The notes beneath the pieces were generated by a model, which was not told the origin of the DNA, ran no database searches, and saw nothing but the letters and a program-made list of their open reading frames with translations. Shown in pieces: positions 1 through 5,624 of a DNA stretch of 6,086 nt (its first letter is position 1; every line of letters starts with the position of its first letter). Source of the stretch: Paracoccaceae bacterium (GTDB lineage Bacteria > Pseudomonadota > Alphaproteobacteria > Rhodobacterales > Rhodobacteraceae). The stretch covers positions 1 through 6,086 of the forward strand of contig NVQY01000225.1 in NCBI GenBank assembly GCA_002400675.1, in the 5' to 3' direction. The translations under genes were made by a program, and so were the position numbers.

Positions 1-283
1 CCTGAGAGATCGCATAGAACACCCGGTCGTCGCTGACGTTGCCCAGCATGGAGAACGCCGAATAGGGGATGTCGATGGCGACCTGTCCCTGACGCACGGA
101 CGCGGCGTCAAGAATGGCCGTTACGGAAGCGGCAAGGATGTTGTCCTGAGATTCCTCGACCAATTGGCGGGCAAAGTTCTGGAACACAAAAAACAGGATC
201 ACCGCCAGAGCCGCCGCACTGGACAGCAACAACAAGGTCAGGCGACGACGGATCGAGCCTCGGGCGCGCAGTTGGGCCGTCAT
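1..283 (-). CDS. tctE: TctE-like sensor histidine kinase, N-terminal fragment (runs off the window edge)
   Basis: This is the first 94 codons of a membrane sensor kinase whose remainder lies beyond the left edge. The protein starts with a basic stretch (RARGSIRRR, residues 6-14) followed by one hydrophobic membrane segment at about residues 15-35. It then enters a periplasmic sensor region with the phrases LAASVTAI and VAIDIPYSAFSML, ending near DRVFYAI. This pattern (ILAAS..., then a DIP motif, then VFY) is typical of the N-terminal sensor part of TctE-type kinases. The HAMP, HisKA and ATPase domains are not in the window, so catalytic residues cannot be checked. Its ATG overlaps the tctD stop codon as ATGA (280-283), indicating one mRNA and probable translational coupling. 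It should phosphorylate the TctD encoded just upstream in response to an extracytoplasmic carboxylate; the ligand is unknown. Confidence 0.85.
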   Translation of the reverse strand, partial: MTAQLRARGSIRRRLTLLLLSSAAALAVILFFVFQNFARQLVEESQDNILAASVTAILDAASVRQGQVAIDIPYSAFSMLGNVSDDRVFYAISQ

Positions 284-945
284 GATGTTGTCAACCGATA
301 GCCAAGGCCGCGCACGGTGACGATGCGCACGGTCGATCCCGCAAGGTGGCGGCGCAGGCGGCCGACGTAGACTTCGATCGCGTTTTCCGAGGCGTCTTCG
401 TCATAGGAAAACAGCCGGTCGGCCAGTTTGGGTTTTGAGAATATCTGTTCCGGCGCGCCGATCAGAACCTCGAACAGGCGGAGTTCGCGGTTGCGCAAGG
501 CGATGGTCACGCCGTTGATTTCGAGGGTGCCTGCAAGGGCGTCGAACACCACGTCTCCGAATCGTCTGGCGTTGCTGGCACCACCGGTCTGACGGCGCAG
601 AACGGCGCGGCAGCGGGCTTCGAGTTCGGAAAAATCGAAGGGTTTGGTGATGTAATCGTCGGCCCCAAGGTCCAGAAGGCTGACCCGGTCGGACACTTCG
701 GAACGCGCGGTCAGGATGATGACGGGGGTGCGGCCATTGTCACGCCGGTAGCGTTTGAGAAAGCTGCGCCCGTCCCCGTCTGGCAGCATAATATCCAGCA
801 AAATCAAGTCGTAGTCGCCCACACCGATGTAATCATAGGCGGTGGTGATGTCGGCGGCATGATCCACCACATGACCGTCCAGCGACAGCCGGTCCAGCAC
901 GGCGGCGGCCAGTTGGGCGTTGTCTTCGACCAGCAGATATCTCAC
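280..945 (-). CDS. tctD: TctD-like OmpR-family response regulator
   Basis: This encodes a 221-residue DNA-binding response regulator, the usual length for TctD. The receiver domain (about residues 1-120) keeps all canonical residues: acidic pair E7-D8, phospho-acceptor D51 in LILLDIMLPDGDG, T79 in ILTARS, and K101 in ITKPFD. The C-terminal winged-helix domain (about 125-221) has OmpR-family phrases: RNRELRLFEVL, SENAIEVYVGRLRRHL and VTVRGLGYRL. I chose the GTG at 943-945 because homologues begin directly with RYLLVEDN and a GGGGGG stretch (954-959) lies 8 bases upstream. In-frame ATGs at 1014 and 1023 would add 23-26 residues without similarity and push the gene into the promoter region. It is divergent from tctCBA and overlaps tctE, so it is very likely the activator of the transporter genes. 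That role is inferred from the arrangement known from the Salmonella tct locus. Confidence 0.93.
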   Translation of the reverse strand: MRYLLVEDNAQLAAAVLDRLSLDGHVVDHAADITTAYDYIGVGDYDLILLDIMLPDGDGRSFLKRYRRDNGRTPVIILTARSEVSDRVSLLDLGADDYITKPFDFSELEARCRAVLRRQTGGASNARRFGDVVFDALAGTLEINGVTIALRNRELRLFEVLIGAPEQIFSKPKLADRLFSYDEDASENAIEVYVGRLRRHLAGSTVRIVTVRGLGYRLTTS

Positions 946-1011
946 CTTGGATGCCCCCCGTTTTCGGCCCCGCGACAGGTCTGTGTCAGGTTCATGACGT
1001 TGAGTGCCCTT

Positions 1012-1035
1012 CATGAGCGCCAAAAGCGCGTCATG
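1012..1035 (+). promoter_or_regulatory. Imperfect inverted repeat upstream of the tctC ribosome binding site
   Basis: CATGAGCGC (1012-1020) faces GCGCGTCATG (1026-1035) across the loop CAAAA. The arms match over nine pairs with one bulged G at 1030. It ends 7 bases before the GGAGG of tctC. It could be an operator dyad sharing the TCATG boxes, or a 5' leader hairpin in tctC mRNA if transcription begins upstream of it. The sequence alone cannot separate these. Confidence 0.4.
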
Positions 1036-1042
1036 TCAAATG

Positions 1043-1047
1043 GGAGG
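1043..1047 (+). promoter_or_regulatory. Ribosome binding site of tctC
   Basis: GGAGG sits 6 bases before the ATG at 1054. It fixes the tctC start there rather than at upstream in-frame ATGs such as 859, which lie inside tctD on the other strand. Confidence 0.85.
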
Positions 1048-1053
1048 AAACCA

Positions 1054-2040
1054 ATGACTAAATTGACCCTGGGCCGTCGCGCCCTGATGATCGCGACCGC
1101 CGCGACCCTGAGCCTTGGTGCCCCGGCGTTTGCCGGTAGCCATCAGGTTCTCGACAGCATCCATTTCCTGATCCCCGGCGGGGCTGGTGGCGGCTGGGAC
1201 GGCACGGCACGCGGCACTGGCGAGGCGCTGACCAAATCCGGGTTGGTCGGCTCGGCCAGTTTCGAGAACATGTCAGGCGGTGGTGGCGGCAAGGCGATTG
1301 GCTATATGATCGAGAACGCCGAAAGCCAGTATGGCACGCTGATGGTCAATTCCACGCCCATCGTCATCCGGTCGCTGACCGGCGTGTTCCCGTATAACTT
1401 TCGCGACCTGACGTTGGTGTCGGGCACAATCGGCGATTACGCGGCGATGGTGGTGGGCAAGGACAGCCCAATTAACAACATGGCCGATCTGATCGCAGCG
1501 TATGAGTCCGATCCCGGCGGCACGGCCATTGGCGGCGGGTCGGTTCCCGGCGGCATGGATCATCTGGTTGCGGCCATGGTGATGGAGGCGGCCGGCAAGG
1601 ACGCGCTGAACGTCAAATACATCCCCTATGACGCGGGCGGCAAGGCGATGGCGGCGTTGCTGTCGGGCGAAATCGCGGCACTTAGCACCGGGTTCTCTGA
1701 GGCGGTTGATCTGGCCAACGCGGGCGAGGTCAAGATCATCGGCGTGACGTCGGATGAGAGGGTGGATGCGTTCAAGGACGCACAGACCATGAAGGAACAG
1801 GGCATCGACATCGCGTTTGTCAACTGGCGCGGGTTCTTTGCCGCCCCCGGTCTGCCGGCGGACAGATTGGCCGCGTATCAAAAGGCCATCGACATGATGT
1901 ATGCGACGCCTGAGTGGGAAGAGGTCCGCGCCCGTAATGGCTGGGTCAACATCCACAATTCCGGCGATGATTTCCGCACTTTCCTTGAGGGTCAGGAAAA
2001 GGTCATCGGTGATTTGATGAAAAAGCTCGGCTTTTTGTAA
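1054..2040 (+). CDS. tctC: TctC-like periplasmic binding protein of a tripartite tricarboxylate transporter
   Basis: This is a 328-residue extracytoplasmic solute receptor of the TctC/Bug family. Residues 1-27 form a signal peptide: basic GRR at 7-9, a hydrophobic core at about 10-23, and an AFA cleavage site before G28. The mature protein opens with the family's ligand-loop motif, here LIPGGAGGGWDGTAR (39-53), where D49 and the glycine-rich loop are expected to contact the carboxylate. A second conserved block, YIPYDAGGKAMAALLSGEI (189-207), corresponds to the usual Y-GG-...-GE/Q stretch of the second lobe. Length is normal and the reading frame is intact. It is the first gene of tctCBA and has the strongest ribosome binding site, fitting the high demand for binding protein. 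Citrate or another tri- or dicarboxylate is the expected ligand class; the exact substrate is unknown. RR at 8-9 hints weakly at Tat, but Sec export is the default for this family. Confidence 0.93.
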   Translation: MTKLTLGRRALMIATAATLSLGAPAFAGSHQVLDSIHFLIPGGAGGGWDGTARGTGEALTKSGLVGSASFENMSGGGGGKAIGYMIENAESQYGTLMVNSTPIVIRSLTGVFPYNFRDLTLVSGTIGDYAAMVVGKDSPINNMADLIAAYESDPGGTAIGGGSVPGGMDHLVAAMVMEAAGKDALNVKYIPYDAGGKAMAALLSGEIAALSTGFSEAVDLANAGEVKIIGVTSDERVDAFKDAQTMKEQGIDIAFVNWRGFFAAPGLPADRLAAYQKAIDMMYATPEWEEVRARNGWVNIHNSGDDFRTFLEGQEKVIGDLMKKLGFL

Positions 2041-2055
2041 AGCCTCGCGCACAGC

Positions 2056-2106
2056 ATGGGTTAAAAACCCATCCTACGGGTGATCGTAGGGTGGGTGACA
2101 ACCCAC
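2056..2106 (+). repeat. Structured REP-like intergenic repeat between tctC and tctB
   Basis: Three perfect inverted repeats lie end to end: ATGGGTT/AACCCAT (2056-2062 and 2066-2072, 3-base loop), CCTACG/CGTAGG (2073-2078 and 2085-2090, 6-base loop), and GTGGGT/ACCCAC (2091-2096 and 2101-2106, 4-base loop). The same bases allow an alternative single hairpin: ACCCATCCTACG (2067-2078) against CGTAGGGTGGGT (2085-2096), a 12-pair stem with one G-U. The element starts 15 bases after the tctC stop and ends 18 bases before the tctB GGAGG. No U-run follows, so it is not a standard intrinsic terminator. The GTAGGGTGGGT core resembles repeats I recall as dispersed in many bacterial genomes; only one copy is in this window. 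A role in mRNA processing or 3'-end protection of tctC is inferred. Confidence 0.75.
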
Positions 2107-2124
2107 GCTCCCCCCCCAAAAACC

Positions 2125-2129
2125 GGAGG
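2125..2129 (+). promoter_or_regulatory. Ribosome binding site of tctB
   Basis: GGAGG lies 6 bases before the ATG at 2136 and selects that start over the in-frame ATG at 2091 (actually a GTG-containing part of the repeat), whose first 15 codons would be repeat sequence. It follows an eight-C tract (2110-2117), and CTCC at 2108-2111 could pair weakly with GGAG. Confidence 0.75.
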
Positions 2130-2135
2130 CCTGAC

Positions 2136-2621
2136 ATGGCGCTTGATCGCTGGATCGCGTTGATCATCCTTGGCATTGCGCTGGCCTATGGCTATGCGGC
2201 TTATTTCACCATGGACGCCGGGTTGCCGCCGTTCATGCAGCGCAATCCGATCTGGCCCAGCACGTTTCCCAAGGTTCTGTCAGTGCTGGCGATCCTGACC
2301 GCGCTGGTGATCCTGCTGGGGCTGGAAAAGGCCCCTGAGAACCCGAAAGAACCTGATATAGATTACCGCCGTCTAGGCGACTACAAAATTGGTCAGGCCG
2401 CGGCCCTGCTGGGGCTTATGGTGGCTTATGCGGTCTTGCTGCGCCCGGCGGGTTTTTTACTGTCCACGGGGGGGTTCCTGATCATCGGTGCCTCGGTTCT
2501 GGGGGAACGCCGGTATCTGGTGCTGATCCCGGTCGCGGCCCTTGCCACAGGGATCATCTGGTATCTGGTGCAGGTGGTTTTGGGCATCTTTCTGCGGCCA
2601 TGGCCGTTCTTTCTGGGATAG
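2136..2621 (+). CDS. tctB: TctB-like small membrane subunit of the tripartite tricarboxylate transporter
   Basis: This 161-residue integral membrane protein has the length and position expected of TctB. Hydrophobic segments lie at about residues 6-24, 47-63, 86-102, 106-122 and 128-150; the family usually has four helices, so the pair at 86-122 may be read as one or two. Motifs typical of the family are PIWPSTFPKVL (38-48), just before the second helix, and a C-terminal LGIFLRPWPFF (149-159) in the place where homologues end with an LP-rich tail. The central loop (64-84) is charged and presumably cytoplasmic. TctB is poorly conserved in sequence, so the call rests partly on its place between tctC and tctA. 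Its stop is 9 bases before the tctA start. It is needed with TctA for transport in characterised TTT systems, although its precise role is unclear. Confidence 0.9.
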   Translation: MALDRWIALIILGIALAYGYAAYFTMDAGLPPFMQRNPIWPSTFPKVLSVLAILTALVILLGLEKAPENPKEPDIDYRRLGDYKIGQAAALLGLMVAYAVLLRPAGFLLSTGGFLIIGASVLGERRYLVLIPVAALATGIIWYLVQVVLGIFLRPWPFFLG

Positions 2622-2630
2622 GGGTTCACC

Positions 2631-4148
2631 ATGTTAGAGGGTATTCTGATTGGCCTGTCCACGGCCCTGTCGCTGACCAACATTCTGATGGTCATTGGCG
2701 GCGTTCTGATCGGCACGTTCATTGGCATGTTGCCGGGGCTGGGACCAATGTCGATCATCGCCATCATGATCCCGGTGGCGATTTCCATTGGTGATCCGTC
2801 TGCCGCGCTGATCCTGCTGGCGGGGGTGTATTACGGGGCGATCTTTGGCGGGTCCACCTCGTCGATCCTGCTGAATGCGCCGGGGGTGGCGGGCACTGTG
2901 GCCACGGCGTTTGACGGCTATCCGATGGCGCGCGCGGGCAAGGCGGGCAAGGCATTGACCATTGCCGCCATATCATCGTTCGCGGGGGGCACCATTGGCG
3001 CGATCCTGTTGATGATCTTTGCGCCGATGTTGTCGTCGGTGGCCTTGTTGTTTCATTCGGCCGAGTATTTTGCGCTGATGGTGGTGGGGCTGTCGGCGAT
3101 TGCCGCGTTTGCCGGCACCGGGCAGGTGGCCAAGGCGATCCTGATGACGCTGTTGGGGCTGATCATGGCCACGGTGGGCGAAGGGGCGCTGTATAATCTG
3201 CCGCGCTTTACCATGGGGTTGATGGATTTGCAGTCGGGGTTCAGTTTCATCACCCTTGCCATGGCCATGTTCGCCCTGCCCGAAGCGTTGTTTCTGGTGA
3301 TGCACCCGATGCGTGTCAACACCGGCGGCAATAGCGGCAAGATCACCGATCTGCGCATCACCCGCGCCGAGGCCAAGGCGATTGCGCCGGTGATCGCACG
3401 GCAATCGTTGCAGGGGTTCTTTATTGGTGTGCTGCCCGGCGCGGGCGCGACGATTGCGTCATTTCTGGGCTATGCGGTGGAACGCAACATCGCCCCCAAG
3501 CATGAACAGGACGAGTTCGGCAAAGGCTCGATCAAGGGGTTGGCGGCACCGGAAACGGCCAACAATGCCGCCTGTACCGGGTCGTTTGTGCCGTTGTTGA
3601 CGCTGGGCATTCCGGGGTCGGGCACCACGGCGATCCTGCTGGGGGCGCTGATCGCGTTGAACGTCAGTCCGGGGCCACGGCTGATGATTGATAACCCGCA
3701 GGTCTTTTGGTCGGTGATTATTTCAATGTATATCGGCAATCTGGTGTTGCTGGTGCTGAACCTGCCGCTGATCCCATACATCGCCAAGATCCTCGCCATT
3801 CCGCGTACCTTCCTGATTCCGTTCATTTTATTCTTTACCCTGATGGGGGCCTATATCGGTCAGAACAATGCCACGGAACTGTTGATCCTTGTGGGTATGG
3901 GGGTGGCGGCGACGGTGCTGAGGTTTGCGGATTATCCGCTGGCGCCATTGCTGATCGGGTTCATCCTGGGGCGGATGTTAGAGGACAACTTTGCCCGCTC
4001 GATGCAGCTTTATGACGGCATCGGCTTTGTGGTGGAGCGGCCCATGACCATGGGGTTGCTGGCCATCGCCCTGTTGTTGGTGCTGCTGCCGAGTTACCGG
4101 GCCTATCGCGCGAGGGTTCGGGCGCGTGGGGTTGCAGACGGGGACTAG
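2631..4148 (+). CDS. tctA: TctA-like large membrane subunit of the tripartite tricarboxylate transporter
   Basis: This 505-residue polytopic permease is of full family length, with roughly a dozen hydrophobic segments. It is the transport channel that moves the carboxylate delivered by TctC, driven by the ion gradient in characterised members. The duplicated fold shows in two related motif sets. The N-terminal half has PGLGP (35-39), YYGAIFGGSTSSILLNAPG (67-85) and DGYPMARAGKAGKAL (95-109). The C-terminal half has VLPGAGATIASF (267-278), APETANNA (306-313) and LGIPGSGTTAILLGAL (325-340). The paired P-G-x-G-P/A signatures are diagnostic of TctA. The start at 2631 follows GGGG (2621-2624) by 6 bases and comes 9 bases after tctB. 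The C-terminus is a short basic tail (YRAYRARVRARG). The gene is intact and last in its operon, stopping 9 bases from the convergent amidase gene. Confidence 0.97.
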   Translation: MLEGILIGLSTALSLTNILMVIGGVLIGTFIGMLPGLGPMSIIAIMIPVAISIGDPSAALILLAGVYYGAIFGGSTSSILLNAPGVAGTVATAFDGYPMARAGKAGKALTIAAISSFAGGTIGAILLMIFAPMLSSVALLFHSAEYFALMVVGLSAIAAFAGTGQVAKAILMTLLGLIMATVGEGALYNLPRFTMGLMDLQSGFSFITLAMAMFALPEALFLVMHPMRVNTGGNSGKITDLRITRAEAKAIAPVIARQSLQGFFIGVLPGAGATIASFLGYAVERNIAPKHEQDEFGKGSIKGLAAPETANNAACTGSFVPLLTLGIPGSGTTAILLGALIALNVSPGPRLMIDNPQVFWSVIISMYIGNLVLLVLNLPLIPYIAKILAIPRTFLIPFILFFTLMGAYIGQNNATELLILVGMGVAATVLRFADYPLAPLLIGFILGRMLEDNFARSMQLYDGIGFVVERPMTMGLLAIALLLVLLPSYRAYRARVRARGVADGD

Positions 4149-4157
4149 GCCGGGGGA

Positions 4158-4808
4158 TTAATCCAGCGGCGGCAGGGCAGCCATATCCGCGCCTGTCAGC
4201 GGCCCCTGCCCCCATGGGCGAAACCGCAGGCGGACGGCGGCGAGCAGCGTTTCATCATCCACGGCAGACGTGAACCCGGCGCGGTGGGCGTGGGCGCGGA
4301 ACTGGATGGGGTCCGCAGTGTCAGAGCCGCCCCCTGCCGCCAAAGCCAAACCCAGACGCGCCAGTCGCGCCCAGTCGAACCGGGGGCCGGGGTCGCATTT
4401 GCGTCCGGGGGCCATGTCGGAATGGCCGATGACTCCGGGTGCGGTGATGCCCCAGCGGCACATGACACCGGGCAATAGCGCCTCAAGCGTCTGCATCTGG
4501 GGGGCGCCAAAGGGGTGGTCGCCGGCATTGTCCAGCTCTATACCAATAGAACGCGAGTTGATATCGCCCTGCCCGGCCCATTCGCCGGTGCCGGCGTGCC
4601 ATGCGCGCATGGGTTCCTTGACCATTTGCCACAGGGTGCCGTCATGGCCGATCAGGTAATGCGCGGACACTTCGGCCTTGGGATCACACAATCGGTCAAG
4701 CGCCGCCCCGGCCGATGACATGGCGGTATAATGCAGCACGATCAGCGACGGTTTCAACCCGTCGCGGCGCGGGCCGAAATTGGGCGATGGATGCCACTGC
4801 ACGGGCAT
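4158..4808 (-). CDS. N-acetylmuramoyl-L-alanine amidase, AmpD/AmiD family (Amidase_2)
   Basis: This 216-residue zinc amidase cleaves the bond between N-acetylmuramic acid (or its anhydro form) and L-alanine in peptidoglycan fragments. From the ATG at 4808, zinc ligands by homology with AmpD are H26 (IVLHYTAM), H129 (GHSDMAPGRK) and D139 (CDPGPRFDW); E91 (IGIELDN) and K137 match the catalytic glutamate and lysine. All are present. Residues 150-216 form an extra tail ending LLAAVRLRFRPWGQGPLTGAD, which looks like the small helical peptidoglycan-binding-type tail of E. coli AmiD. There is no signal peptide or lipobox, so a cytoplasmic recycling role as in AmpD is likelier than an envelope one. 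I chose ATG 4808 because homologues start near WHPSPNFGPRRDG; ATG 4853 would add 15 unlike residues and overlap the upstream gene. No good ribosome binding site is visible; coupling to the upstream stop 5 bases away is probable. Confidence 0.9.
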   Translation of the reverse strand: MPVQWHPSPNFGPRRDGLKPSLIVLHYTAMSSAGAALDRLCDPKAEVSAHYLIGHDGTLWQMVKEPMRAWHAGTGEWAGQGDINSRSIGIELDNAGDHPFGAPQMQTLEALLPGVMCRWGITAPGVIGHSDMAPGRKCDPGPRFDWARLARLGLALAAGGGSDTADPIQFRAHAHRAGFTSAVDDETLLAAVRLRFRPWGQGPLTGADMAALPPLD

Positions 4809-4811
4809 CGG

Positions 4812-4826
4812 CGTCAGTTGCTGACG
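4812..4826 (-). promoter_or_regulatory. Stop/start hairpin between the lipoprotein and amidase genes
   Basis: Read on the minus strand, CGTCAG and CTGACG form a perfect six-pair stem with a CAA loop. The lipoprotein stop TGA (4816-4814) lies inside the 3' arm and the amidase ATG (4808) follows 3 bases after the stem. A ribosome finishing the lipoprotein would melt the stem and could restart at the ATG, suiting translational coupling. The regulatory meaning is inference. Confidence 0.5.
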
Positions 4827-5587
4827 GCCTGCCGGAACGGGGCCGGGTCCCATGTGCAGGCGTATCCGTCGCCATCCGGGTCCAGCCCCTGACGGTCTTT
4901 TTGTGGCCCGCCTTTGGACAGGAAGGTCGATTGCGCCAGATCGGGCGAGGCGAATTTGGCGCAGTTACGCGCCGCTTTGGCCGCGCTGTTGAACCCCGAG
5001 CGGGAATAGATCCGATTGCCCTGAGGGTTGTCGGAACTCAGGGCGAAATCAACGATATTGGGCTGGGATGTGCCGGAGCGCGTTGGCAAGGCCGTCGGCG
5101 TGACCACTTCGTATTGCGCCTTGTTCTGGGCGATCCTTGCGGCGTCGCTTTCGATGGTTTGGCGGCTGGAGACGGCGGCAAAGTCGTTTTCATCCGAGAT
5201 CGAAGCGGTATCAACCGGCGGCAGGCTGGAGGCCACAGTGGCAAGCGGGGCCTGACCCGAGCCGGCGGAGGACGCGGAGGACACAGACGGCGCGCTGGAC
5301 CCGGGCGTCATTGACGCGAGGGCGGCGGCGGTTTCGGCGGCGATATCATCGGATGAACTGGCGCTGGTGGACGCGGGCGGCAATACGGTGGGTTGCGCCG
5401 CGCCAAGGGGTGTTTCCCCGGAAATCACCGTAGGCAGAGCGACCGGCTGACCAGTGTTCAGCGCCGCTTCGCGGGCGAGTTGGGCATCGGTAGAGTTGTC
5501 AAAGCCAACGCCCGCGCCGCTATCGGGAATGGAGGGCGAACAAGCCGCCAGAAACCCCATGATCAGGGTCGGGTATATCGCACGCAT
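4814..5587 (-). CDS. Putative outer-membrane lipoprotein with C-terminal Excalibur-like domain
   Basis: This predicted 257-residue lipoprotein has unknown function. Residues 1-15 are a short lipoprotein signal peptide with the lipobox L13-A14-A15-C16; serine at +2 (not aspartate) favours outer-membrane sorting. Residues 60-130 are a low-complexity Ala/Ser/Pro/Thr linker, probably an extended periplasmic tether. After a conserved-looking stretch (RIAQNKAQYEVVTPTALPTR, 151-170) comes a compact C-terminal domain at about 195-250: NCAKFASPDLAQ, FLSKGGPQKDRQGLDPDGDG and ACTWDP. The D236-x-D238-x-D240-G plus C209/C244 arrangement is the Excalibur pattern, a proposed calcium-binding, disulfide-closed module of extracellular proteins. 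The start at 5587 is preceded by AGGA 8 bases upstream; an upstream in-frame ATG at 5677 would bury the signal peptide. It lies between gatA and the amidase on one strand, hinting at an envelope role linked to the amidase. Confidence 0.85.
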   Translation of the reverse strand: MRAIYPTLIMGFLAACSPSIPDSGAGVGFDNSTDAQLAREAALNTGQPVALPTVISGETPLGAAQPTVLPPASTSASSSDDIAAETAAALASMTPGSSAPSVSSASSAGSGQAPLATVASSLPPVDTASISDENDFAAVSSRQTIESDAARIAQNKAQYEVVTPTALPTRSGTSQPNIVDFALSSDNPQGNRIYSRSGFNSAAKAARNCAKFASPDLAQSTFLSKGGPQKDRQGLDPDGDGYACTWDPAPFRQAVSN

Positions 5588-5595
5588 ATTTGCTG

Positions 5596-5599
5596 TCCT
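5596..5599 (-). promoter_or_regulatory. Ribosome binding site of the lipoprotein gene
   Basis: AGGA on the minus strand ends 8 bases before the ATG at 5587. It supports that start, which places the lipobox at the correct distance from the N-terminus. Confidence 0.6.
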
Positions 5600-5624
5600 G
5601 CTGCCTGTGTTCTTGGGGGATAGA

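Larger units (their letters stand above)
946..1053. promoter_or_regulatory. Divergent control region between tctD and tctC
   Basis: This 108-bp gap must hold the promoters and probable TctD operators for tctDE (leftward) and tctCBA (rightward). The core TCATG occurs three times in plus orientation at 992-996, 1011-1015 and 1031-1035, so the spacing is 19 and 20 bp, about two helical turns. The first two copies extend to TTCATGA. A GTCA-n6-TGAC inverted repeat lies at 985-998. Evenly spaced direct repeats are what OmpR-family dimers usually bind, so these are candidate operator boxes. No convincing -35/-10 pair could be assigned on either strand. TCATGA is itself palindromic and short, so chance occurrence is possible. 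Confidence 0.5.

Noticed and set aside
859..1053. In-frame upstream extension of tctC starting at ATG 859
   Set aside because: It lies opposite tctD coding sequence, puts 65 residues before a textbook signal peptide, and ignores the GGAGG just before 1054.
1075..1083. Twin-arginine (Tat) export of TctC from RR at residues 8-9
   Set aside because: The surrounding residues lack the S-R-R-x-F-L-K context, and binding proteins of this family normally use Sec.
1273..2052. Long open frame (259 codons) on the minus strand opposite tctC
   Set aside because: It mirrors the codon pattern of GC-rich tctC; the product is His/Arg-rich without a recognisable domain, and it has no ribosome binding site. 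It is a shadow of a clear family member.
2056..2106. Intrinsic terminator after tctC
   Set aside because: Hairpins are present but no U-run follows, and tctB and tctA downstream need the same transcript; a processing or stability element fits better.
2110..2117. Eight-C tract as a phase-variation switch
   Set aside because: It is outside any coding frame and the length is modest. It could alter spacing before the tctB ribosome binding site, but there is no evidence of variation.
2973..3404. Minus-strand open frames inside tctA, also near 3470-3826
   Set aside because: Low-complexity His/Gln/Arg-rich products opposite a strongly conserved permease; no start signals.
4155..4164. Palindrome GGATTAATCC as a bidirectional terminator
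   Set aside because: A five-base half-site with no loop and no flanking U-run cannot form a stable terminator hairpin; it overlaps the amidase stop by chance.
4715..5314. Plus-strand open frame (199 codons) opposite the amidase and lipoprotein genes
   Set aside because: Arg/Gly-rich translation without domains, covering two well-supported minus-strand genes; a shadow frame.
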